Source of the DNA: Aptenodytes patagonicus
Taxonomy: Eukaryota > Chordata > Aves > Sphenisciformes > Spheniscidae
Direction: 5' to 3'
Length of the DNA stretch: 64,000 nucleotides
NCBI RefSeq assembly: GCF_965638725.1
Contig: NC_134973.1
Location: forward strand, 5,948,491 to 6,012,490
In this document: positions 54,701-64,000 of the stretch, piece by piece
How positions within the stretch are numbered: position 1 is the first letter of the stretch
Layout: each line of letters starts with the position of its first letter
Position numbers and translations under genes: made by a program
The notes under the pieces: model-generated
Seen by the model: only the letters and a program-made list of their open reading frames with translations
Told to the model about the DNA's origin: nothing
The model's database searches: none

Positions 54701-57700
54701 TGAGTGCTGCTCTTTTGGGAAGGCCGGTGGTTTTGCTTTCACTTCACCCAGAAGTACACCAGATGTTATCTAATGCTTTGTCTATACTGGGGATTAATTA
54801 GTGTTATCCAAATCTTTTCTAAAGCCAAGTTCCAAACAGGCTCAGGCTTAACAATTTGCCTTACTAGTCTGGTGAAGGCAAATATCAGTGGTTCGGGGTC
54901 TTTTTGGCTCTGTAATCGTGGCATGCGTTTGGGACGATGGGCTGCAGGACTCTTCCACCCCATCACGCTGAAGGCACTCTTTGCAGCTTTTATGTACCAC
55001 TTTCTTTTCTCATTCAGTATTTCTTCTCCCGTAGGACTATATTTGCCCACGGTGTGAATCTGGTTTTATTGAAGAACTTCCCGAAGAGCCAAGGTAACGT
55101 GCTGCCCCAAAGGCTATTGCTGGAATGAACTCAGTCTCTTTTGCTCTTTTTCTAGTTAAAAGGCAATGTTGGATACTAAATACACCATTTTTACTACTTC
55201 TGCCCAATATTTGGCTCATCTTTCCTCACTATGGGTAGAGAGTGCTTAATTTGCATAGTTTGCATCTACAGGTAAATCAGCCATGGGAACGCTGAGTGTC
55301 ATACATTGCTGGTAGAGGGTGGGGGAGGAATGGGTTGTGGTAGTTCTGAACTGGTTTGAGTCATCAGGGTAGAGATAACCCTGTGAGAGAGGAATCTGCA
55401 GAATGGAGAGTGTATGTATGCTTCAGTGTATAATTTAATAACTTAGTCTAGAGTACTAACGGCGAAACATTTTGACTAAGACTTTGGACTCTGCACCGGA
55501 GCAGCTGGATCTGCGTTCACGTGCTTTACTGCTGACTCAGTAGTGGGACTGCTCTCTGGCGGTGTCAGAACGGGCAAGAGCAGGAGTAACGTCTTAAAAT
55601 GTTTCAGACTCGTTCGCCGGACCTTGGCTGCGACTGGCTTTGGGACAGGCAGCGTGCTGGCAGGCGTTCAGTGCAAGGGCACGCTGTGCTGCATGGGGGG
55701 TGTGCCAGACGCGTGTTGCTGCCTGCCGAGAGAGGTCATCTTTACAGACTGAGGTTTCTGTACTGTCAAGGTGACGTTTGGTCTGACTACGCCAACCTTA
55801 GAGGCTGAAAATCAATCCTGGCTAATCCTGACTGTATTGGTGATTTGCTGTGACCTTGGGAGAGTCGCGTAATCGCTGAACCTTAGTTTTTTGTTACCAT
55901 GAATGTCAAAGCGTAGACCTGGATACTGAGCAGTAAATGTTCCTGCAGCTCTCTAAAAGCAGAAGCCTAACAGCATTAAGAGTTTTCCTAATAATCTGTC
56001 CCATTTGGTCACATGCCTCTGCAATAGGGAAGTTCCTTTGATTCAAGATTAGACTTAAGCATGTTTGGGTCATAGCGATCAGGGTTTGTACCTTAAGTCT
56101 TCTCTTCCTGGTGCTCCAGAGGATTAGCTGATTTGTTTGAGGTGGATTGTGCAGGGAATCCTTGCTTGACGTCATGGTTCAGTCACTTCTCTGTAGCTTC
56201 ATGAAATCAGAATTTGAAAGGGTGGGGAGAGATGGGTGAAGGTCTGGGAAAATGAAGGTTGCAGGGAGGGAAAAATGAAAATTGATACGAACGGTTAGAA
56301 AAACAGCAGCTGAGGGCAGACCAGTTTCTGTGTGGAGCTGACCCTGCGCCGGGGCGGAAGGGAAGGTGAGCAGACCTCTGAGGTCCCTTCGAGCTGTGGC
56401 TCAGCACAAAAATGAATCGGTCACTTCCTGTGTGCTGTTACGGTGCAGCTGTGGTGTCTGCTTTTCCTGTCAAACTCATGCCCCTCGCTCCCCTCTGCTG
56501 GGAAAATCTTTTGGTAGCACGCTTCTGAGGCTTACCAGTGCTCTTCATTCTTCACAGGAACGCTGACAATGAGACCAGCTCCTCTACGTCAGCCAGTGAT
56601 CAGAGCAGGCATCCTTTTGAGGTAAGGCCTGCCTCTGTCTTCCAACACTTCCTGCTTTGCCATTGAATTGAAGTCTTTTTCCATTAGTACATTGTTTAAA
56701 TGTTCCCTGGATTATGGCAAAATTTGGGAAAGGAGGTATTAATATCATCCACATGCTGCTCCTGAAATCTCTGCATGTCGTATTTTTACTGCATGTTTTT
56801 AATAGGACCATGACTTGTAGCTTATTCCTGTGTGAGGGGGCTCAGCTAGGATTTAGTGAGCTGTCTGGGTGTGTTGCTATGCAGTAGCCTCAACTTAAAA
56901 GGCAGCAGTTGCATGCAGCAGCTAAAGAGAACCAGGGAAGTTGTAGTTACTTCTTACCTTCATACGTGGTTTCAGTCTGTGTCTGTTCCTCACTAAGCTG
57001 CCTCTGAGAGTGCACTGATCCACCTGTGTCAGCCAAGGCTTGTGAGTTGCTGGGGATCTGAAGAGACTAGTCTTTGTTGGAAGGCTGGTGAAATACCAGG
57101 CGTGAAAGCTGAGCTGTTTCTCTCCTCGTTACAATCTGTTCCCTGAATTCTCTCCCTCCCAGAACGTGGATCAGCACTTGTTCACCTTGCCACAGGGCTA
57201 CGGCCAATTTGCCTTCGGGATCTTTGATGACAGCTTTGAGTTTCCATTCGGGTCCAATGTGCAGTCGGAAGACAACAGGGACTCTGAGAACCGGAGGGAG
57301 CGAGAGCATCAGTCTCGGCATCGATACGGCGCAAGGCAGCCCCGAGCCCGTCTCGCCACACGCCGTGCCGCTGGCAGGCACGAGGGAGTTCCCACACTAG
57401 AAGGGTGAGAACAACTGCCAGGTTCTCGTGGAGGAAGCCCCGTTAGTTTTCACTGATGAGAGTTAGCTGAAGATCAGCCCGTCCCTTGTTCTCATCAGTT
57501 CGAGTCTCTTAAAGACTGCTCCTGAGCACAGCTGTCCAGTGCGACTCTTCCGTAGGTGTCCAGCTTTGCCCCTGTGAACTCGCGCTGCTGGATGGTCAGG
57601 CTTCAGCTGGGCCTGCAGCTGTTGGCAAGCTCTTGCCTTGAGTTTATAGGGGCCGTTTCACCTGAGCACAGTGGCATGGACTACAGTGTGGCTGGGAGTT

Positions 57701-59560
57701 TTGACCGTTAAACCTGCAATGAGAAAGCGTTCCCTGGTCATTACCAGGTATTACCAAAATGTTGTACTGAGTGCGAGGGGAAACGAGAGAAAACACTGGA
57801 CAACAAGACTAATGTTTCTTTAACTGCATCCTGGAGAGCCACGTGCCATCTTTGTCAGAAATTATCCCCTTATGAATAAAATATTGAAACTTCTCTTTAT
57901 CGATGAATAATCAGTTCATAAGATGCCATTGCAATTGCTACAGGATATTTTTCCTTTTCCCTCTGATGATGCGACAGTATTTAGCCACTCCTTCCACGTC
58001 ATGTTTCTGGGCTGGGAGTTAGCAGACACTAATTCTTACAGGATCCTGGTTTTCTTGTCTTTCAGAATTATCCAGCAGCTGGTCAATGGAATTATTGCAC
58101 CTACAACAATACCGAACCTAGGACTAGGTCCTTGGTGAGTTGGAAGATGTGCTGCTCTTTCTGACAGTGTTCTTGTTCGTGCTCCCAGACGAATTTAATT
58201 GTTGTCCTTATTCTTAAAGGGGAGTCTTGCATTCAAATCCAATGGACTACGCATGGGGTGCCAACGGCTTGGATGCAATTATTACACAGGTAAAATTTGC
58301 ATTATAATGGAGTCTCCCATCCTCTTGTGCAGTGCTGCAAAATTGCCAGCAGTTGTTGTGATGCAGGGGGGCAAACCACTGAAGGTGCAGAAATGGGAGA
58401 CAAGGTCCGCAGTGCAGGCGATGCAGGGTTCAAGCGCCCTGGATCAATAAATGAACAGATTCTGTGTGCTGCTGAGCTCACATCTTCTTTCTGCCTTCTG
58501 TGGCCTATTGTTTTTTCAGTTACTAAATCAGTTTGAAAACACTGGACCACCGCCAGCAGACAAAGAAAAGATCCAGGCCCTCCCCACCATACAGATCGCA
58601 CAGGAACACGTAGGTATGTATATCTCCAGGGAATCCTTCACAAAGAGCTCTGTGAAAGTTCTGTTTAACGTTTTCTTGGGATTTTAATTTTATCTGCTAG
58701 TACCTTCAAGGCCTAAAACATTTCAAAGAGGGGAGAAAGCTGAAGTACTGCTCTGTTATACTCACAAAAGAAAGAGCAGTGTGGACTGGATGGATTTGCC
58801 CTGGGGAGGCAAACTGTTCTGAAAAGTTCAGTGTGGATAGAGATGAAAAAGCAGAAGGGAAGGGAACAATGAAGCAAACCCAGGGCAGTGAGAGGTGGAG
58901 TGATGGTGGTAGGAACTGCAAAGCAACAAGCTTTCCTCTCTGCAGGGGTGAAGCAGCGGTGGGGGGAAGGGGAAAAGGTGATGGGATCCCGAGTCGGGTG
59001 CTTTGAGTGTCGTTCTCTCCTTTATTGCTTAGCTGTGTTTTGCGTTCCTTTTATGATACAGATTCTGGGTTAGAGTGTCCTGTGTGTAAAGAAGACTATA
59101 CAGTCGGTGAAAATGTCCGACAGTTACCTTGCAATCACCTATTCCACAACAGCTGTATAGTCCCTTGGCTGGAACAGGTTAGTGCCGTCTGAGTGGGTGA
59201 CTTGGGTTTTGTAGCACGTGGGTGTTTTTTCTGGTGGTACTGTTCTCCTCTGTAAATATTTTCATACCTCCATGATGAGGCCTAAGCACGAGCAGCCTTT
59301 GATCAGAGGAAGGAGTGTCATCCTAGCCTTTTCCTTGAGTGCTGCTCCTGTATCGTGTTTCTAATCCTGTTTCCCATATTTCTTGTTTTGTTTTTGTCTG
59401 CTCTCCAAAGCATGACACGTGTCCTGTGTGCCGGAAAAGCTTAAGTGGACAAAACACTGCCACAAACCCCCCAGGACTCACGGGGATGAACTTCTCATCA
59501 TCCTCTTCCTCCTCTTCCTCCAGCTCACCAAGTAACGAAAACTCATCGAACAACTCGTGA
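51643..59560 (+). CDS. RNF126: E3 ubiquitin ligase RNF126, nine exons, 312 aa
   Basis: A RING-type ubiquitin ligase that in mammals acts with BAG6 to clear mislocalised hydrophobic proteins in the cytosol. Exons 51643-51717, 55035-55093, 56558-56621, 57163-57404, 58066-58134, 58220-58289, 58520-58613, 59062-59177 and 59411-59560 join in frame (939 nt). Cys13, Cys16, Cys29 and Cys32 form the N-terminal BAG6-binding zinc finger. [21 protein letters not shown], minus its first residue, is the conserved middle block. The RING-H2 ligands are Cys230, Cys233, Cys248, His250, His253, Cys256, Cys267 and Cys270, all present. The tail has eleven serines (292-302) and ends SSNNS. RNF115 is the close paralogue, but the Ser tail, the near-identity to human RNF126 and the synteny identify this gene. 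Confidence 0.97.
55035..55093 (+). CDS. RNF126: RNF126 exon 2
   Basis: 59 nt: [19 protein letters not shown] and the first two bases of Arg45. It supplies Cys29 and Cys32, completing the zinc finger split by the 3.3 kb first intron. Confidence 0.96.
56558..56621 (+). CDS. RNF126: RNF126 exon 3
   Basis: 64 nt encoding [21 protein letters not shown], a Ser/Thr-rich linker that is variable between species. Confidence 0.93.
57163..57404 (+). CDS. RNF126: RNF126 exon 4
   Basis: 242 nt: [19 protein letters not shown], then [17 protein letters not shown], an Arg-rich stretch ending [19 protein letters not shown], and [11 protein letters not shown]. Confidence 0.97.
58066..58134 (+). CDS. RNF126: RNF126 exon 5
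   Basis: 69 nt encoding [18 protein letters not shown] then GLGPW. The block is nearly invariant in the family. Confidence 0.95.
58220..58289 (+). CDS. RNF126: RNF126 exon 6
   Basis: 70 nt encoding [19 protein letters not shown] then IITQ. The acceptor is TTCTTAAAG, an AAAG rather than CAG end. Confidence 0.95.
58520..58613 (+). CDS. RNF126: RNF126 exon 7
   Basis: 94 nt encoding [20 protein letters not shown] then [11 protein letters not shown] and one base of the next codon. It leads into the RING domain. Confidence 0.95.
59062..59177 (+). CDS. RNF126: RNF126 exon 8 (RING-H2, first part)
   Basis: 116 nt. [20 protein letters not shown], then [19 protein letters not shown]. It provides six of the eight RING zinc ligands. 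Confidence 0.97.
59411..59560 (+). CDS. RNF126: RNF126 exon 9 (RING end and Ser tail)
   Basis: 150 nt to [23 protein letters not shown], then PGLTGMNF, eleven serines and [10 protein letters not shown]. It supplies the last two RING cysteines. Confidence 0.97.
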   Translation, partial: HDTCPVCRKSLSGQNTATNPPGLTGMNFSSSSSSSSSSSPSNENSSNNS

Positions 59561-59786
59561 ATCTTAATCCAACCCTCTGTCCCTGGGGCCCTGTCCATTG
59601 TCCTTCCTCCCTCCCCAGCCAACGTAAGCAACGAAAGGGGCTTCCAGAGCAGAGCGAGGGGAGGGTAGCAAGGGGGAAGCAGCGCCCCCAGAATTCCCTT
59701 TTGAGTTCTGAAGACACGGAGACTCTGGGTCCTTCAGAGATGAGAAGCCTCAAGTTCTGTGATGGGGGGAAAGAGCTCTGTCTATT

Positions 59787-59792
59787 AATAAA
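59787..59792 (+). terminator. RNF126: RNF126 proximal polyadenylation signal
   Basis: ATTAATAAAAACATCC lies about 230 bp after the stop codon, a canonical AATAAA. Confidence 0.6.
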
Positions 59793-60211
59793 AACATCCA
59801 TTTGCCGCGTGGACTTTTAACCATTGCAGTGAAAGGCTGCTGCGCTCCACAGATGGGAAACCCGAGGCGCTGAGCTAGCGGTTGCAATTCTGAATGGAAA
59901 GGTTGTTTGTATGGTTTTGAATTTGAGATTCCTTCCTTTATTTCTTTTGCTCCTCCTCCTCCCCTTGGATACTATCTCTTCTGCTTTGGAGATTGAAGTC
60001 TTTAAAATGAAAGCATAATGATACTGCCTCCCTCCCAGGATCTCCAGCTGGGGAGGGCCAATAGTTGTCACTGAAAAAATGAACTCTTGAAATAGACCCC
60101 ATTATCCTTCCCTTCCCCATCTCAAGTCCCATTTATTTTTCTTTATAACCTCGCCCTTCTGATACTCAACACTGTAAGGGTTTTTATAATTTTAAATTAT
60201 TACTGCTGTTA

Positions 60212-60217
60212 AATAAA
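60212..60217 (+). terminator. RNF126: RNF126 distal polyadenylation signal
   Basis: GTTAAATAAATGGACG about 650 bp after the stop codon, at the end of a T-rich stretch. It is probably the main end of the transcript. Confidence 0.7.
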
Positions 60218-61161
60218 TGGACGTTTCAACTCAACGAGACGTTATGCATGATTTTGAGGAAAACTACAGGGTAAGCTCTCCGGAGGCTGCTGTGCTGAGC
60301 CGTCCCGTTTCACCCCAGGGCAGGCTGGGCTTGTCCAAGCCCTCCTGCATGCCGAGCACAGGCATGCTGTGAGCTCTGGGCACCAGACTCCGACGTGACC
60401 AGCACCTGTACGTGCGTTGCCAGCCTGCGGATCGTTGAGCCGTTGGCTGCAGGATTGCAACTGAAAGCATCCTTGCCTGGTCTTTTGTATTTTTTACACC
60501 TTCTCCCTGTTGCAGTCCTGCCCTTCTCTCAGCCTGAGCAGACTTTTCCGCTGTGTCGACATCAGGACTGGGCGTGCATCAGAGGAAAGACCAGCCAAAT
60601 ATCATTGTGATCGAATAATATACAGGAAAAACAACATTTTGGAGAAAAATGTATTTCAAAGCTACTTAAAATACAACCGATTAAAAAAAGGAGAGAGAGA
60701 CAAATATCCAGGTGTGTTTGTGACTCAGTTTCTGTGACAGAGCTGGAGGTTGGAGAATGAAAAGAATGTGACCGGAGCGGGCAGTGACCTACCTCGCTGC
60801 CTGTGTTCATGCTCACCTGGGCCGGGAGGCGCGAGAGGGACAGAAACCTGGGTTCACTTGGTGCTCTCACCGAGGGCCTTTGGTTTTGGTCTGGTCATGC
60901 TGAATCTCCAGCGCAGCCCTGCCAGCTCCAGGAGAAGCCTGGGTCAGGAGCACGGGGCAGGGCTGCGCGCTGGGGTAAGCGATGTCCTCAGAGGAGTGTG
61001 CGTGGAGAGAGGGGTGAGGTTCCTGCTCTGCTTGGGCTTTTGTGGCACAGCCCAGTGCAGAGCTGGCAGGAGGAGCAAGGCGGTGGCACGTGGCTCCGAA
61101 GCGCTGGCCCGGGTGACGTGGGACAGATGTCAACTGATGCCCCTTTCTGTTGCAGGGACTT

Positions 61162-61318
61162 CTGGCAGTCAGCGGGTCTCCCTGACCCGCTAACCGGGTG
61201 TTTGTGACGGTGCCTGGCAGTCAGTGGGTCTCCCTGACCTGCTAACCGGGTGTTTGTGACGGCACCTGGCAGTCAGTGGGTCTCCCTGACCTGCTAACCG
61301 GGTGTTTGACGGCGCCGT
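61162..61318. repeat. 52-53 bp tandem repeat, three copies
   Basis: Copies start TGGCAGTCAGYGGGTCTCCC at 61162, 61215 and 61267, each ending with CTAACCGGGTGTTT and GACGG. They differ at only a few bases, so the duplication is recent. Confidence 0.95.
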
Positions 61319-62372
61319 GCACTCCAGGCCGCGTGTCGGGACCTTGCTGTGGCAGACACCAGAGCAGTAGATGGGGAACCTGCCCCTGCGGGGGCTGCTG
61401 GGTGGGATGGGCAGAGGGTTCAACGGCTTGGGAGGCTCCCTGCGTCTTCTCCGGCTTTTGGGGTCCTGTGAGCGGGCCGGGGGTGGCTGTGGAAGGTGCT
61501 GGCCTCCCCAGGCATTCGAGGTTCTGGCACCAGCAGAGCTTTGGTGTTGCTTTCAAAGCAGCCTTACCCGAGGACCTGGCCCTTCCTCCCGAGAGCTTTC
61601 TGGGAAGGGTTGTGCCTCCCGTAGGAGGGGGAAGGCAGGCGGCTTGTTTGGTGTTTCTTAAGCCATTTTGGAATAAAAGAAGAGAAGGTTCGTTGGAGAA
61701 AACGTCCCAAATGTGGATGGCAAGCAGCCTTTGCCAAGCCTGCCGGGGCCGCGTGGCTGGCGCTGAGCAACTCTCCTGGAATGTTTTTCTTCCTTGGCTT
61801 TGCCAGTGCAGCCAGGGCAGCCCAGCGGCGCCTTTCATCTCGGCGGGCGGATGCCTGCGGGATGAGGGTTTATCTCAGGACTGGTATATCAGGGTTAATA
61901 GCTCATCCTCTGCCGGAGGTTGAACCAGAAGCTTCTGCCACCAGAATCCTGGGCTTGGGAGGCAGGTGGCAGCAGGAAGGTCCCCGGCTGAGCCTGTGTG
62001 TCTCCATCAGCTGGGCTGGCACGGAGGGAAGGCTTTGCTGTTTAGTCACCGAAACGCAGCCCGGGAGACCTGGAAAACCTTCTCCTGCCACATTTCAGCT
62101 GCTGCTGCGGTGCGGGGTTCCCAGCTCACCCAGGCCTCGGGGGGCGATTTCTCACGTGTGAGCAGTGCTTGGGGTGGGTTTCGAGGGGGCAAAGCGAAGC
62201 CCATGGTGGGTGCGTGGCTGCCGCTGACCTGCCTGACAGGGGCTCCCGGCTGGGGCCGGTGCCCGCCGCAGTCACCACACAGTTAACACGGTGGCTGTTC
62301 CTTCTCACAGACTCGTTTGGAGCTGGTTGGGTAAGAAATGGAACAAGTTTGGTGGTTTTTGCTGGGGCCATC

Positions 62373-62448
62373 GCTCACGTCTGACGTGACAAAGTGACCA
62401 GGCTGCGATGGCTCACGTCTGACATGACAAAGTGACCAGGCTGCGATG
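62373..62448. repeat. 38 bp tandem duplication
   Basis: Two copies of a 38 bp unit beginning GCTCACGTCTGACRTGAC and ending CCAGGCTGCGATG, differing at one base. Confidence 0.95.
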
Positions 62449-63474
62449 GCTCGCCACGGCGGGTGCGGAGAGTGGCACAGGAACGTGCCCTGGCTGGGAG
62501 GCTGAGGCGCAGGTGCTATTTCTGGCCGTGCTCCCCTCCAGGCGAGGGGCTGGTCCTTGCCACCAGCTGCCTTCCCGGCTCCATCTCTGCTGGGGAGGAT
62601 GGAGCGGAGCTGGGCTGAGGAGGGGCAGGACCAGCCCGGAGGCACTGGCTGCAGCCTGGGGAGGTTGGAGCTGGCTGGGCGCTCGCTGCCCCATTGCACC
62701 TCGCGTCTTGGTCCGGGGCGTGGATTGGACACCATGCCCGTAAGTGGGAGTCTGTGGCCCAGGTGCTCTCGCTGGGGATGGGACCCCCAGAGCAGGTCTG
62801 GTCCCTTCAGCTCATGATGTCCTGGCTCAGGGTCTGCACGTGGGTGGGGAGCAGCGTCCCAGCTCCCCCCAGCCAGGGGCAGCCCTGGGGCTGTGTCTGT
62901 CCGAGGGTCCGGGCCAGCTCCTGTGGTGCTGCCCGGCACCTGGTCCCGCAGAGCCCACTGCAACGCCGCGGTGGGACACTCGGCTGTGTCCGGGCTCTTG
63001 CTCCAGCACCGGGGACCCTCTCGCCCCCTTGCCCCCTATGCCTTGTCCCTTTGGGTCTCCAGGGCCGCATCCCTTGCACAGAGCCTAGCACCTCCCTGGG
63101 GATGCTCCTCCCTGGAGCTGCGCCACTCTGGTTGCGGGTCGCACGTGCGTGTGCTTTGCTCCGGCACTAGCACAGGGTCTGAGCTCTCCCCCGCCGGCAG
63201 CTGCTTTTTCCTGCTCCCTCCTTTGTGCCATTGAACAACCATCGCTGTGTTTTCCTGCAGGTTAGGTTTTGGGTTGGGTGCCTCTCTGCCCGCACACACA
63301 GGTGAAGGTGTGGGTCGATGAGGAGCTGGATGCGGTGGGGGACCAACCGGGCTCCCCACTGGCAGCAGCAGGGACGACGCTGGTGGCTGTAGCCGCAACC
63401 CCAGGGGACCCAACCCCACCTGGCCCGAGCCAAGCCCACCATCAAAGCTCCAAGACTCGCTCCCCCTTCCGTAC

Positions 63475-63883
63475 CACCAACACAGCTTTAATTGCCACGG
63501 GTGCTTTGACACAAGACAAATACGACCCGCTGTTATGCCCCAGCCCCGCAGCCTCCGTCCCAGCCCCTGCAGAGATGCCGTTAGCAGAGCGACGGCTGCC
63601 TTGTCCGAGCTGCATGGGTGGGGGCGCGACGTTGGCAGCCCTGGCATGCTGTGGCCGCACTCCCCAGGCTGCACCGCGCCGGCTCTGCCTTGGCAGGACA
63701 GTGGGGAGAGCCGTGTCCCTGCGCGGCTGCAGGCTGTGTCTGGAGCATCTGCCTTCCGCATCCATCCTCCGCCATGCATTTAAAAATAAAACAATAAATA
63801 GCAAAAAAATAGATATGTACATAAATAAAATAACCCTTTTTTCCATTTTTTCCTACAGGATGGTCCGGAGCTGCCCACGGGGC
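63475..63883 (-). other. FGF22: FGF22 3' untranslated region
   Basis: It follows the stop codon. On the transcript the segment 63780-63835 is U-rich (UUUAUUUU and UAUUUAUUG-like steps), which could act as AU-rich stability elements. This is inference from composition. Confidence 0.55.
63487..63492 (-). terminator. FGF22: Probable FGF22 polyadenylation signal (ATTAAA)
   Basis: The minus strand reads GGCAATTAAAGCTGTG about 390 bp past the FGF22 stop codon. It is a variant signal. No canonical AATAAA was found on the minus strand nearer to the stop. Confidence 0.5.
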
Positions 63884-64000
63884 TCAGCTGACGAGCATGG
63901 GGAGGAAGTGGGTGGAGAGGTGCTGCCGGCGCGTCTTGCCCCCTCGCTGCGGCCTGCCCTTGCTATTGAGCGAGAGGAACATGGGGCGGCCCCGGTGCCG
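63884..64000 (-). CDS. FGF22: Fibroblast growth factor 22, C-terminal coding part (partial)
   Basis: The last 38 codons and stop of a fibroblast growth factor, truncated by the window edge. The sequence starts [15 protein letters not shown] and ends [15 protein letters not shown]. It aligns with human FGF22 (PMFLALDRRG ... TRRYHLSAHFLPVLVS), with the HFLPMLVS ending typical of the FGF7/10/22 subfamily. FGF10 would read NTSAHFLPMVVHS, and FGF7 would end earlier. FGF22 is secreted, binds FGFR2b and FGFR1b, and organises excitatory presynaptic terminals in mammals. Position next to RNF126 in tail-to-tail orientation matches human 19p13.3. The other exons lie outside the window. Confidence 0.9.
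   Translation of the reverse strand, partial: RHRGRPMFLSLNSKGRPQRGGKTRRQHLSTHFLPMLVS

Larger units (their letters stand above)
51718..59410 (+). other. RNF126: RNF126 introns
   Basis: The introns are 51718-55034, 55094-56557, 56622-57162, 57405-58065, 58135-58219, 58290-58519, 58614-59061 and 59178-59410. Beyond the CpG island they are visibly less GC-rich than the rest of the window. A CR1-tail-like CCTCTGAGGTCCCTTCGAGC lies near 56376-56395, but nothing else confirms it. No hidden gene was seen. Confidence 0.6.
60240..63470. other. Intergenic, between convergent RNF126 and FGF22
   Basis: No gene was recognised. It contains a three-copy repeat (61162-61318) and a two-copy repeat (62373-62448), listed separately. 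GC content rises again towards 63 kb. Confidence 0.55.

Noticed and set aside
56360-56400. CR1 retrotransposon 3' end in RNF126 intron 2
   Set aside because: Only about 20 bp resemble the CR1 tail, and no terminal ATTCTATG-type repeats follow. Left as a note, not a feature.
61162-61318. CRISPR-like direct repeats
   Set aside because: Three contiguous copies without unique spacers, in a vertebrate locus: an ordinary tandem duplication.
63779-63832. Several AATAAA motifs on the plus strand near FGF22
   Set aside because: They face the wrong way for FGF22, and the nearest plus-strand gene (RNF126) ends 3.5 kb earlier with its own signals.

Overview
The window is vertebrate nuclear DNA, most likely from a bird (a GC-rich microchromosome such as the chicken 28 equivalent). 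It holds multi-exon protein genes with GT/AG introns, GC-rich introns, CpG-island promoters, many C/G-rich minisatellites and only a few old repeat remnants. The gene order FGF22 - RNF126 - FSTL3 - PRSS57 - PALM is that of human 19p13.3, read here in the opposite direction. All exon joins below were worked out by hand from splice sites, reading frame and remembered family sequences; no alignment or database search was run.

Layout, left to right. 1-21.8 kb: PALM (paralemmin-1, minus strand), nine coding exons giving 396 residues, with a likely long 3' UTR to about 1.27 kb and a 10 kb first intron that contains a second CpG island. 22-25.35 kb: PRSS57 (neutrophil serine protease 4 family, plus strand), five exons, 269 residues, divergent from PALM. 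28.2-38.2 kb: FSTL3 (follistatin-like 3, minus strand), five exons, 250 residues, with an AU-rich 3' UTR of about 1.5 kb. 38.3-51.6 kb: a gene-poor interval with short fossil LINE and SINE pieces and, at 49.4-50.6 kb, a 1.2 kb C/A-rich minisatellite. 51.6-60.2 kb: RNF126 (E3 ubiquitin ligase, plus strand), nine exons, 312 residues, with introns less GC-rich than the rest. 60.2-63.5 kb: intergenic, with two small tandem duplications. 63.47-64.0 kb: the last coding exon and 3' UTR of FGF22 (minus strand), which runs off the right edge.

The genes are not an operon and have no shared pathway. PALM shapes membranes at the cytoplasmic face. PRSS57 is a granule-type protease. FSTL3 is a secreted activin/myostatin antagonist. 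RNF126 is a cytosolic ubiquitin ligase working with BAG6. FGF22 is a secreted growth factor. I found no evidence of a previously undescribed system. The points most worth a second look are the G-quadruplex-prone minisatellite, the hairpin and TISU/YY1-like start of RNF126, the substrate pocket and activation site of the avian PRSS57, a triple RFX-like motif in an internal CpG island of PALM, and deep LINE/SINE fossils between FSTL3 and RNF126.
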